Shown in pieces: positions 1-6,732 of a stretch of 31,659 nucleotides of DNA (position 1 is its first letter; every line of letters begins with the position of its first letter). Source of the stretch: a virus. A program made the position numbers and the translations under genes. The stretch is from positions 1 to 31,659 of IMG/VR virus record IMGVR_UViG_3300029787_000208; one strand, given 5' to 3'. The notes beneath the pieces were generated by a model, which was given only the letters and a program-made list of their open reading frames with translations, was not told the origin of the DNA and made no database searches.

Positions 1-87
1 AGTCTGACACCATACATAAAACATACCTACACTGGTGCATCAGAAGCACTAGCCCAGCGCAGCGCATTTAAAGAGGAGAAAGAGTGA
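1..87 (+). CDS. 3' end of an upstream gene (partial)
   Basis: The first reading frame is open from the window edge to a TGA at 85-87, encoding about 28 residues that end in SAFKEEKE. The stop overlaps the ATG of the HNH gene as TGATG, the coupled junction used throughout this genome, and the Shine-Dalgarno AGGAG for the next gene lies inside this tail. A second frame is open to about 70 but has no such coupling. The product cannot be recognised from this fragment. Confidence 0.5.
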   Translation, partial: SLTPYIKHTYTGASEALAQRSAFKEEKE

Positions 88-701
88 TGAAACGTATAGT
101 TATAGATAAGCTAAAAAGGGATGCTATACGGCATGGTTGGAGCAATAAATGTGCTTATTGTAGAAATGAAGTAGACGAAGATTATCACATAGATCATATA
201 ATACCACATTCTTCTGGAGGTTCTTGTGATTTAAATAATCTATGTTTGTCCTGTACTACCTGCAATTTAAAAAAAACAGATACACGCTTACCTATTTTTT
301 ATGAAGGTTTGCTGTTGGCTATTGCAAATAGAAAACAACACAAGATAAAAGAATTTATAAATAAAAAAGATACGAAAGAAGTTAAACAAAAAGAAGAGTT
401 TGTTCCTAAATCATATGATGTTATTACCTATTACTGTACCCTTAGAAAAAAATGGGTGACAAAAATAGGAGGTGATTGGAAACATAAGCCTTTAGAGCAG
501 GTAAATATGAAGGGTATATCCGAACGTGGGTCTGGTTACAGGGTTTCAAGAAGGGTAAACAAAACGCTTTACAGGTGGCACTGTAGTAATTTAGAAAATG
601 CAATTAGACATAGGGATAAAATATTTAATATGAGTGTAACAGAGTTTGAGGATATGTATAAAAAGATTATGGGTAAAAAGGATATAAAAGATGCTTATTG
701 A
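87..701 (+). CDS. HNH endonuclease with AP2-like C-terminal domain
   Basis: Probable homing-type DNA endonuclease. Residues about 20-62 hold a full HNH core: a first CxxC (KCAYC), HIDHIIP carrying the metal-binding His, an NNL segment, and a second CxxC (LSCTTCN). The C-terminal third (GYRVSRR through YRWHCSNLENAI and RDKIF) resembles the AP2-type DNA-binding fold often fused to phage HNH enzymes; this second call is weaker. I chose ATG at 87, which overlaps the upstream TGA and sits 9 bases after AGGAG; a GTG at 84 is an alternative. The gene overlaps the primase gene by 11 bases. By eye it is richer in A, T and lysine codons than its neighbours, as expected of a mobile nuclease gene. The HNH call is firm; homing activity is inferred. 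Confidence 0.85.
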   Translation: MKRIVIDKLKRDAIRHGWSNKCAYCRNEVDEDYHIDHIIPHSSGGSCDLNNLCLSCTTCNLKKTDTRLPIFYEGLLLAIANRKQHKIKEFINKKDTKEVKQKEEFVPKSYDVITYYCTLRKKWVTKIGGDWKHKPLEQVNMKGISERGSGYRVSRRVNKTLYRWHCSNLENAIRHRDKIFNMSVTEFEDMYKKIMGKKDIKDAY

Positions 702-1563
702 TATGGACAAGCTAGACATAGCTGAAGGTGCTAACATCAGGAGCGACTGTCCTAGATGTGGCGGTAAGAATACTTTCACTGCTACCAAGCGTGACGGTAA
801 GATAATCTACAACTGCTACAGGTTATCGTGTGATGCCAAAGGTAAGATCAACTACGGTATGACTGCAGAGGATATGCAGAGCTATTTTGTTAAGCCTCTT
901 ATAGAAACTGGTAGTGCTAGTAGTAGGTTAGAGCCATTTGTTTATCCAGAGAATGTAATAGTGCCTGTAAGTAACAGATATATAAACAGGTTTTGTATGC
1001 GGTGGCAGGGCATGTATGCAGAAACCTTACGAAACATAGAGTTAATGTACGATGTTAAAGATAAACGTGCAGTCTTTCCTATCTATCAGGATGGTGTGCT
1101 TGTAGATGCTATAGGCAGAGCACTAGAGGGATCCACACCTAAGTGGTTGCGCTATGGTAAGAACGCTGAATACGCTAAGTATTGTTATGGATACTCTAAC
1201 GGTGTGTTTGTACTGGTAGAGGATGTTATCAGTGCTATTACTGTAGCTAAGGTGTGGCCCAGTGTAACAGGTTTCGCACTACTAGGCACTAACCTGACTG
1301 ATACACACAAAGAGTGCTTGAGTGATGATGCTAAGTATGTTATCGTTGCGCTTGACCCTGATGCTATGCGTAAGACTTTGATCATGCGTAAAGAGATAGA
1401 GGCTTGGTGTGACATACCTACTAGAGCTATCAGGTTACGTGACGATGTTAAGTATCAGGATGGTGATGATATGAACTTCTTGGGGAGATGGATTGATGAA
1501 GCAAAGAGACACGGTAAACAAGAGGAACCCAATGGCGAAGGATTTACGACAACCCAAGTATAA
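691..1563 (+). CDS. DNA primase (zinc finger plus TOPRIM)
   Basis: Makes RNA primers for lagging-strand synthesis at the phage replication fork. The N-terminus has a zinc-ribbon with C20, C23, C42 and C47. A TOPRIM-type core follows, with the catalytic glutamate in FVLVEDVISA (E177) and the metal-binding DxD in VALDPDA (D222, D224). The layout matches the primase half of T7 gp4, but the helicase half is missing and is encoded separately at 3418-4647. At 290 aa it fits a stand-alone primase. The ATG at 691 follows AAAAGG by about 9 bases and lies inside the end of the HNH gene. A very small ORF begins inside its 3' end. Confidence 0.9.
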   Translation: MLIDMDKLDIAEGANIRSDCPRCGGKNTFTATKRDGKIIYNCYRLSCDAKGKINYGMTAEDMQSYFVKPLIETGSASSRLEPFVYPENVIVPVSNRYINRFCMRWQGMYAETLRNIELMYDVKDKRAVFPIYQDGVLVDAIGRALEGSTPKWLRYGKNAEYAKYCYGYSNGVFVLVEDVISAITVAKVWPSVTGFALLGTNLTDTHKECLSDDAKYVIVALDPDAMRKTLIMRKEIEAWCDIPTRAIRLRDDVKYQDGDDMNFLGRWIDEAKRHGKQEEPNGEGFTTTQV

Positions 1564-1648
1564 ACCACAGGTGATACCTGATAAGAAGAAACCTAAACCA
1601 GTGCGTAAGCAGAAACACAAAGGAGATAAAAATGAAGCAAGGTATTAA
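1532..1648 (+). CDS. Small basic protein, overlapping ORF (38 aa)
   Basis: A 38-codon frame starts at ATG 1532 inside the primase gene and ends with TAA at 1646-1648 inside the next gene, bridging the 68-base gap between them. AGAGGAA lies about 5 bases before the ATG. The peptide is strongly basic, rich in Lys, Pro and Gln (for example KKKPKPVRKQKHK), with no recognisable domain. It could be a genuine nucleic-acid-binding peptide or a chance frame; the ribosome binding site and exact gap filling favour a real gene, its short length does not. Confidence 0.4.
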   Translation: MAKDLRQPKYKPQVIPDKKKPKPVRKQKHKGDKNEARY

Positions 1649-2204
1649 TCCTAGAACAGGTAAGAAGTATTACTACAAAGACAATCCAGCCGCACATAAG
1701 GCTAGACAAGCTAGACATAACCCTATTCACAACCCTCTGTCAATGTATGTAAACAGTAAGTACATATCACGCAAGCATCCGTTGTACAAACCAGGAAGAT
1801 ACAAATCTTTTGGTGATGCTGCTTTTACTGCATTACAAAAGGACAGGCGTATAAAAGAAGGATATGTGTATGCAATCAGCAACCCAGCTTGGCCTGAGTG
1901 GATCAAGATTGGCATGGCTATTGATGCAGAGGACAGGCTAAACGGCTATCAGACTAGCTCACCTATGCGTGACTACAAGCTAATACACTCTATCGCTACT
2001 CAGGATAAAGGTAGGCTAGAACGCATAGCGCACAAGGCTGCTGCCAAGTTTGGTGAGAGACAAGGCGAGTGGTTTAAGATAACAGATGAACAAGCAATAG
2101 TAATCCTAAATAGTATAAAGGAGGATGTTAATGGACAGGCGAGAGAAGCAACTGACAAAAGAAATCTATCGCATGATAGGCTCATTGAAGAAAATGTTCA
2201 GTGA
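1632..2204 (+). CDS. T5orf172 / GIY-YIG-like nuclease-domain protein
   Basis: A 190-aa protein. Residues about 77-150 resemble the T5orf172 (MUG113) branch of the GIY-YIG superfamily: GYVYAISNP for the GIY strand, IKIGMA for the YIG strand, then an Arg in AEDRLNGYQ and a downstream GEWF. Such domains occur in phage nucleases and DNA-binding proteins; whether this one cuts DNA cannot be told from the sequence. The N-terminal 70 residues are basic, with a modification-like PRTGKKYYYKDNP stretch and HKARQARH. AAAGGAGATAAAA precedes the ATG. It lies between primase and small membrane-protein genes, so an early role in DNA metabolism or host takeover is inferred. Confidence 0.75.
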   Translation: MKQGINPRTGKKYYYKDNPAAHKARQARHNPIHNPLSMYVNSKYISRKHPLYKPGRYKSFGDAAFTALQKDRRIKEGYVYAISNPAWPEWIKIGMAIDAEDRLNGYQTSSPMRDYKLIHSIATQDKGRLERIAHKAAAKFGERQGEWFKITDEQAIVILNSIKEDVNGQAREATDKRNLSHDRLIEENVQ

Positions 2205-2382
2205 TAAAGGTAAACGTAAGAAGCTAGAAGAGGAGGTTGCTTACAAGCAAAAGGAACTACAAGATCACATAGGTGTGAAGAAGTTTATCAGACCTATGAA
2301 TAACATGGAACGTAAAGCAGCGAAAGAAAGGCGCAAGAAGAACAGTAAATGGGATGGCGATGGAGGTGAGATGTATGAGTAA
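2131..2382 (+). CDS. Small basic coiled-coil protein, unknown function (83 aa)
   Basis: Highly charged, Lys/Glu-rich and predicted mostly helical; residues about 15-45 (SLKKMFSDKGKRKKLEEEV) could form a short coiled coil. No known domain is recognised. I prefer ATG 2131 over the in-frame ATG at 2125, because AAAGGAGG at 2117-2124 is then 7 bases upstream instead of touching the start. The gene overlaps the end of the T5orf172 gene by 74 bases and the next gene by 8 bases. A DNA-associated role is possible given the basic composition, but this is a guess. Confidence 0.6.
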   Translation: MDRREKQLTKEIYRMIGSLKKMFSDKGKRKKLEEEVAYKQKELQDHIGVKKFIRPMNNMERKAAKERRKKNSKWDGDGGEMYE

Positions 2383-2512
2383 TGAAGAACAGTATCACAT
2401 CAAAGGATGGTTTGGAGCCTTTCTAATATGTGTGTTTATGATAATAGGTGTGCCAGTATTGATTAACTTATTCTTCTGGCCTGACATTGGAGTATGGAGT
2501 ATGTTAAGATGA
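2375..2512 (+). CDS. Small single-TM membrane protein (45 aa)
   Basis: A 45-codon ORF. After a short polar N-terminus (MSNEEQYHIKG) there is a continuous hydrophobic stretch, roughly residues 12-35 (WFGAFLICVFMIIGVPVLIN), consistent with one membrane span. GGAGG at 2362-2366 lies 8 bases before the ATG. The stop is shared with the start of the next gene as ATGA at 2509-2512. The family is not recognised. It is the first of four consecutive small membrane or exported proteins, which supports it being real despite its size. Confidence 0.65.
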   Translation: MSNEEQYHIKGWFGAFLICVFMIIGVPVLINLFFWPDIGVWSMLR

Positions 2513-2781
2513 AATGGTTTGTAATGGTATTCTTTCTGTCGTGGAATAACGATGGCACAAGAGATACGTTTGTGTTTAATAATCCAGTGTATACCTCTGA
2601 AGAAGAATGCAGAGCTACACTGACTGACAGACAAGAGATAATGAAGTATGTGCATGGTATGATGTTAGCTTACAATGGTATGCTTCCTGGTGCTGTTGAG
2701 ATGGTAAACTGCATAAACGAAGATATGTTTAATGAGTTAAAGCTATTGAAAGATAAACAAGATGGTAAGGTTATGTTATGA
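2509..2781 (+). CDS. Small exported or anchored 'MKW' protein with Cys pair (90 aa)
   Basis: Starts with MKWFVMVFFLS, a short hydrophobic leader that could be a signal or anchor, followed by a polar domain with two cysteines (C34 and C68). It resembles the 63-aa product at 11850-12041 (MKWILVLIFF, Cys 30 and 56), so the two look like members of one family. The start at 2509 is chosen over ATG 2494 because it forms ATGA with the upstream stop and has GGAG 9 bases before it. A periplasmic location with a disulfide is inferred. The function is unknown. Confidence 0.65.
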   Translation: MKWFVMVFFLSWNNDGTRDTFVFNNPVYTSEEECRATLTDRQEIMKYVHGMMLAYNGMLPGAVEMVNCINEDMFNELKLLKDKQDGKVML

Positions 2782-2981
2782 CACCAAGAGAGGAGGCACA
2801 GTTAGAGGCAGAGAGAACTTATGTTGACTTTCTGCAGTGGTCAAAGAGAATACTATACTGTACAATAGCTTCGTTACTACTGGTTGCATCGTGCAACTTT
2901 GGAGTGAGAGACAAGAAGTATCCTAATTACAACGGTGAAGTATATGCACCAAAGAACTTAGGATTATCAGATGAAAGGTAG
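2778..2981 (+). CDS. Small membrane protein or putative lipoprotein (67 aa)
   Basis: A charged N-terminal stretch of about 25 residues is followed by a hydrophobic segment ending in LLLVASC, which fits a lipobox with C39 as the lipidated residue, then a polar tail. The N-region is longer than in typical lipoprotein signals, so a plain type II membrane protein is equally possible. ATGA coupling joins it to the preceding gene, and no strong Shine-Dalgarno is seen. Its size and layout would allow an outer-spanin-like role, but there is no partner with a clear inner-spanin layout next to it and no sequence match that I recognise. Confidence 0.6.
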   Translation: MTPREEAQLEAERTYVDFLQWSKRILYCTIASLLLVASCNFGVRDKKYPNYNGEVYAPKNLGLSDER

Positions 2982-3321
2982 TGAAAGATCATTTCCACCG
3001 TTTGCATTAGCACACCTAGTAGTAGATGCTTGGAAGTGCATTATGACAATCGAGAACTCACCACTAAGGAAGCTACCTCCACAGTTAGGCTTGATGATAT
3101 TCTTGATACTGTCATTCATGTGGAGTGGTATCTTTGCGTCCATAATAAAAAACCCATACGCTTTTGGGTGGAGTGCTGGTGCTCACTTCTTGGTTGTCTG
3201 TGGTATATTTATCACTGCCATAGTATTCCAAGAAGCAGAGAAGGCTAATCCTAGTATGGATGATATATTTAAATCAAGAAAGAAGTACAACGGTAGAGCA
3301 AAGGATGGTGAACATGAATAG
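2971..3321 (+). CDS. Two-TM membrane protein, unknown function (116 aa)
   Basis: Two clear hydrophobic spans at about residues 39-57 (LGLMIFLILSFMWSGIFAS) and 67-87 (AGAHFLVVCGIFITAIVF) are joined by a short loop and followed by a charged tail. AGGA lies 7 bases before the ATG, and the gene overlaps the previous one by 11 bases. The size and two spans would fit a class II holin, but the position inside the replication module, far from virion and lysis-like genes, argues for another membrane role such as host takeover or superinfection exclusion. Both options are inference. Confidence 0.7.
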   Translation: MKGSERSFPPFALAHLVVDAWKCIMTIENSPLRKLPPQLGLMIFLILSFMWSGIFASIIKNPYAFGWSAGAHFLVVCGIFITAIVFQEAEKANPSMDDIFKSRKKYNGRAKDGEHE

Positions 3322-3417
3322 AATATTAGATAAATAGAAGAACTAACTAAGAGAGTAGCAAGTTTAGAGAAGAGACTTGAGGCACTAGAGAGAATACTAA
3401 TAGGAGATGGTAAGTAG
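3314..3417 (+). pseudogene. Short coiled-coil ORF broken by a single-base frameshift
   Basis: An ATG at 3314, with AAGG 9 bases upstream, reads seven codons (MNRILDK) and hits TAG at 3335-3337. The frame beginning at 3334 then continues (EELTKRVASLEKRLEALERI) to a TAG at 3415-3417, directly before the helicase ATG. Adding one A to the AAA run at 3332-3334 would join both parts into a 34-aa peptide with leucine-zipper-like spacing. Either the gene is broken, an A was lost in sequencing, or the ribosome shifts frame here. Confidence 0.45.
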
Positions 3418-4647
3418 ATGGAACATGGAGAGTTGTCCTTGATACGGACGCTAATGAACAAAGACTTTTATGATAACAACAAAGGAATACATACACCAGA
3501 TAAACTATTTACGAAAGACATACGCAGGATCAAGCAGACTGTAGACTACGCTATGAATCAGTTTGACAAAGACTTATCCTTTGCAGAGCTAGAGGGTTTG
3601 TTCTTTACTAGAGAGACAATGACTACAGCTAACAAGGAGTCCTACAAAAGAGTGTTTGACAAGCTACGTGATGAAGCACCTATGTGCTCAGAGGTAGCAC
3701 AAGAAGTTATGTCTAGCTTGTTTAGGAATGTAGTAGGTGAAGAAGTAGCTAACTTAGGTTTTGACTACGTGAATGGCGAGAAGAATACACTGGAGCCACT
3801 ACGTAATATACTGACTGACTACCAAGATAACTTCTTGCCTAACTTAAAAGTAGATTGGGGTGACATATCTATAGACAACCTACTCGTAGCTAACGAGATA
3901 CAATCTAAGTGGCAGTTCAACATACCATCCCTACAAAGAAATGTAGAGGGCGTATCAGGCGGGCATCTGGTTTTGGTAGGCGCAAGACCTAACACAGGCA
4001 AGACTAGCTTTCATGCCTCTCTGATAGCCTCTGAGGGTGGCTTTGCTAGACAGGGTGCTAAGTGTATCGTGCTGTGTAACGAAGAGGACTACACTCGTGT
4101 GGGTGCTAGGTATCTTAGTGCTGCATCAAACATGCCTATGGAAGAGATCAAAGACAACTATGCTCTAGCAGCTACGAGGTACAAGCCAGTGTATGACAAC
4201 ATCAAGATAGTTGATAGCACAGGCAAGGACATGAACTGGGTTGAGGCTGTAGTAAAGAACTACAAGCCTGACATAGTGGTGCTCGACATGGGAGACAAGT
4301 TTGCTAACAAGACAGGTGCTGACTCCCATGTGTACCTCAAGGATGCAGCCATCCATGCCCGGAACATAGCGAAGCAGTATGAGTGTGCTGTGATCTGGAT
4401 GTCTCAGCTATCAGCAGAGGCAGAGGGTAAGGTATATGTTGATCAGTCTATGCTAGAAGGAAGCAAGACAGGCAAGGCATCAGAGTGTGACTTAATGGTG
4501 CTGATATCTAAGAACGCCATTACTGAAGGAGAGTATGAAGGAGATACACAAAGACACTTAGTAATAGCTAAGAACAAACTGAAAGGTGGCTGGCATGGTA
4601 GGATTACGTGCAAGCTAGATGGAGAGAGAGCTAGGTATTCAGCATGA
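3418..4647 (+). CDS. Replicative DNA helicase (RecA/DnaB-like)
   Basis: Hexameric ATP-driven 5'-3' helicase expected to open the replication fork. In the C-terminal RecA-like domain the Walker A motif is GARPNTGKT (188-196), the catalytic glutamate motif is CNEED (about 220-224), the Walker B motif is IVVLDMGD (D290), and a sensor-like glutamine lies in VIWMSQL (Q330). A further LEGSKTGKASECD segment matches the nucleotide-contact region of DnaB-type enzymes. The N-terminal 150 residues are poorly conserved and lack a zinc finger, so priming is done by the separate primase at 691-1563. AGGAG lies 11 bases before the ATG. ATGA coupling links it to the polymerase gene. Confidence 0.9.
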   Translation: MEHGELSLIRTLMNKDFYDNNKGIHTPDKLFTKDIRRIKQTVDYAMNQFDKDLSFAELEGLFFTRETMTTANKESYKRVFDKLRDEAPMCSEVAQEVMSSLFRNVVGEEVANLGFDYVNGEKNTLEPLRNILTDYQDNFLPNLKVDWGDISIDNLLVANEIQSKWQFNIPSLQRNVEGVSGGHLVLVGARPNTGKTSFHASLIASEGGFARQGAKCIVLCNEEDYTRVGARYLSAASNMPMEEIKDNYALAATRYKPVYDNIKIVDSTGKDMNWVEAVVKNYKPDIVVLDMGDKFANKTGADSHVYLKDAAIHARNIAKQYECAVIWMSQLSAEAEGKVYVDQSMLEGSKTGKASECDLMVLISKNAITEGEYEGDTQRHLVIAKNKLKGGWHGRITCKLDGERARYSA

Positions 4648-6686
4648 GGAGGGTGCTTGACGTAGAGAACTCCATAACACTACGTGATGGAAAGATATAC
4701 AACGATCCTTACGAAGAGGCTAATACTCTGACTGAGGTAGGTGTCTTGTGTTTAGACAGTGGCATGAAGAGACTGTTACCGTTTGACCACAATGAGGCTA
4801 CAGAAAAAGATAAGATGAACTCTTGTATCTTACAAAGATTACTTGACAGCACTACGCTGCTAATAGGTCACAACTTACAGTACGACTTACAGTGGCTGTG
4901 GGCTAACGATTTTAAATATGACGGTGAGATATACGATACCATGCTAGCAGAGTATTTGCTTATGCGTGGACAGAAGCAACCTTTGAGCTTAGAACAGTGC
5001 GCTATACGCAGGGGCTTGAAGTATCAGAAGGATGATACACTTAAAACTTACTACAAGAAAGGATATAACACAAATGAAATACCGTTGGATGAACTCAGCC
5101 ATTATCTTGAGCACGACTTGCTTACTACTGGCGAATTGTACTACGCCACAGATAGGGATTACAAAACCCCTGCTGCAGCATCCCTTAAATCCGTTCAAGG
5201 AGTCACCTTTAGAACCTGCAAAGCTCTCGCAAGAATGTCCAGATCAGGGATCAGGGTGGATACAGAAGCCCTCGAACACGTCAAACATGACTATGAACGA
5301 GAGCGAAACGAAATCTTGGAACGATTGCAAAGTAGAACTAGAGCACTCATGGGAGGAACACCCATAAATTTAAACTCACCAGAGCAGCTATCTTGGATTA
5401 TCTTTAGTCGTAAACCAAACGATAAGAAAGAGTGGGCAGAGCTATTTGATTTTACAGATCCATCTAACTTTAAAGATACAGTAAAAAAGAATAGCACTCT
5501 TATGCTAAAGACAAACGTAAAGACTTGCCCTGAGTGCGATGGGACAGGTAAAGTGTACAAGATAAGAAAGGATGGCACACGTTACGCTAGACCTAACAAG
5601 TGTCCTAAATGTGGTGGTATAGGCTATCTTCTAATAAATACTAATCAGATGGCTGGACTTGGCTTCTTTCCACCAAGCAAGAAATGGATAAGTGCAAACG
5701 GCTTTAGTGTAGGTAAGAAGAACCTAGATACACTTATAGCCACAGCTAAGAATAACTATATGGAGAAAGCGATTGGATTTTTACAGGATGTTAAGCGGCT
5801 TAGTGCTATTAATAGCTATCTCAGTAGCTTTGTGGATGGCATTTCCTCCAACACTAAACGAGACAGAAGGTTACATATCACCCTTACCCAAACAAACACC
5901 AATACAGGTAGATTTTCTGGACGAAAACCTAACATGCAAAACATGCCAAGAGGAGGAACCTTCCCCATAAAACGTGTGTTCATTTCGCGCTGGGATGGTG
6001 GCAAGATAATTGAGGCTGACTTTGCACAGCTTGAGTTCAGAACTGCTGCTTTCCTCGCACAGGACAGCACAGCCATGAGGGAGATAGATACAGGGTTTGA
6101 TGTACACTCCTACACCGCAAAGGTTATCAGTGATGCAGGGCAGCCTACAACACGTCAGGAAGCAAAAGAGCATACCTTTGCCCCTCTCTTTGGAGCTACA
6201 GGATATGGCAGAAGCAAGGCAGAGGCTGCATACTACAAGCAGTTCGTAGAGAAGTACAAGGGTATAGCTAAGTGGCACAAGAAGCTAGGTGATGAGGCTG
6301 TAAACGAAGGAAAGATAACTAACGTAAGTGGTAGGCAGTACGCTTTCCCTGATGTAGTACGCAGGGAGAACGGCTCAGTCAGTCACTTCACTATGATTAA
6401 GAACTATCCAGTGCAGGGCTTTGCTACTGGTGATGTTGTGCCTGTAGTTTTGCTAGAGCTTGACCGTTTGCTACAACCTATGCAGTCGTGCTTGGTCAAC
6501 AGTGTGCATGATAGTGTGGTAATTGACGCACACCCTGAAGAAATAAATGATGTGTTAAGCATTATAGATTTGCTTAACGATAACTTGAATGATATAATTC
6601 AAAAAGAATACGATATAGAAATGAATGTACCACTGCTATTAGAGTCCAAGATTGGTGACAACTGGCTTGACATCAAGGACGTTTAG
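4644..6686 (+). CDS. polA: Family A DNA polymerase with DnaJ-type zinc finger insert
   Basis: Replicative phage DNA polymerase of 680 aa. The N-terminal 3'-5' proofreading domain has D6 and E8 (LDVENS), NLQYD with D81, and YLEHD with D158. The polymerase domain has motif A around DFAQLEFR (D459), the O-helix R504xxxK508xxxF512, and motif C VHDS (H622, D623). Between the two domains lie two CxxCxGxG units (CPECDGTG at 295-302 and CPKCGGIG at 320-327), the pattern of the DnaJ central zinc-binding domain. A partial DnaJ domain in the polymerase is the reported hallmark of HMO-2011-type phages. The position equivalent to E. coli F762 is Phe, and the Y766 equivalent is Phe516. ATGA coupling with the helicase. 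A promoter overlaps its last codons. Confidence 0.95.
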   Translation: MRRVLDVENSITLRDGKIYNDPYEEANTLTEVGVLCLDSGMKRLLPFDHNEATEKDKMNSCILQRLLDSTTLLIGHNLQYDLQWLWANDFKYDGEIYDTMLAEYLLMRGQKQPLSLEQCAIRRGLKYQKDDTLKTYYKKGYNTNEIPLDELSHYLEHDLLTTGELYYATDRDYKTPAAASLKSVQGVTFRTCKALARMSRSGIRVDTEALEHVKHDYERERNEILERLQSRTRALMGGTPINLNSPEQLSWIIFSRKPNDKKEWAELFDFTDPSNFKDTVKKNSTLMLKTNVKTCPECDGTGKVYKIRKDGTRYARPNKCPKCGGIGYLLINTNQMAGLGFFPPSKKWISANGFSVGKKNLDTLIATAKNNYMEKAIGFLQDVKRLSAINSYLSSFVDGISSNTKRDRRLHITLTQTNTNTGRFSGRKPNMQNMPRGGTFPIKRVFISRWDGGKIIEADFAQLEFRTAAFLAQDSTAMREIDTGFDVHSYTAKVISDAGQPTTRQEAKEHTFAPLFGATGYGRSKAEAAYYKQFVEKYKGIAKWHKKLGDEAVNEGKITNVSGRQYAFPDVVRRENGSVSHFTMIKNYPVQGFATGDVVPVVLLELDRLLQPMQSCLVNSVHDSVVIDAHPEEINDVLSIIDLLNDNLNDIIQKEYDIEMNVPLLLESKIGDNWLDIKDV

Positions 6687-6695
6687 TGGTATAAC
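6667..6695 (+). promoter_or_regulatory. Sigma70-like promoter
   Basis: TTGACA at 6667-6672, an exact -35 consensus, is followed after 17 bases by TATAAC at 6690-6695, five of six matches to the -10 consensus. It overlaps the end of the polymerase gene and lies about 38 bases before the ATG at 6733, giving a leader of about 30 bases with an AAAGGAT ribosome binding site. It would drive the genes from the candidate ssDNA-binding protein onward. The minus-strand promoter at 26683-26711 has the same TATAAC and the same spacing. Confidence 0.7.
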
Positions 6696-6732
6696 TTGAG
6701 TCTTAACTTAGTATGCATAGAAAGGATAAAAT

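Noticed and set aside
3030-3248. Alternative + strand frame of 72 codons inside the two-TM gene
   Set aside because: It lacks a ribosome binding site and competes with a better supported frame that has clear membrane spans and coupling.
5032-6278. Frames overlapping the polymerase gene on both strands
   Set aside because: All conserved polymerase motifs lie in the main frame; the others show no domain and no usable start signal.
6576-6598. TTGCTT-N17-TATAAT inside the polymerase gene as a promoter
   Set aside because: The -35 matches poorly and it lies in AT-rich coding sequence; the much better promoter at 6667-6695 is just downstream.
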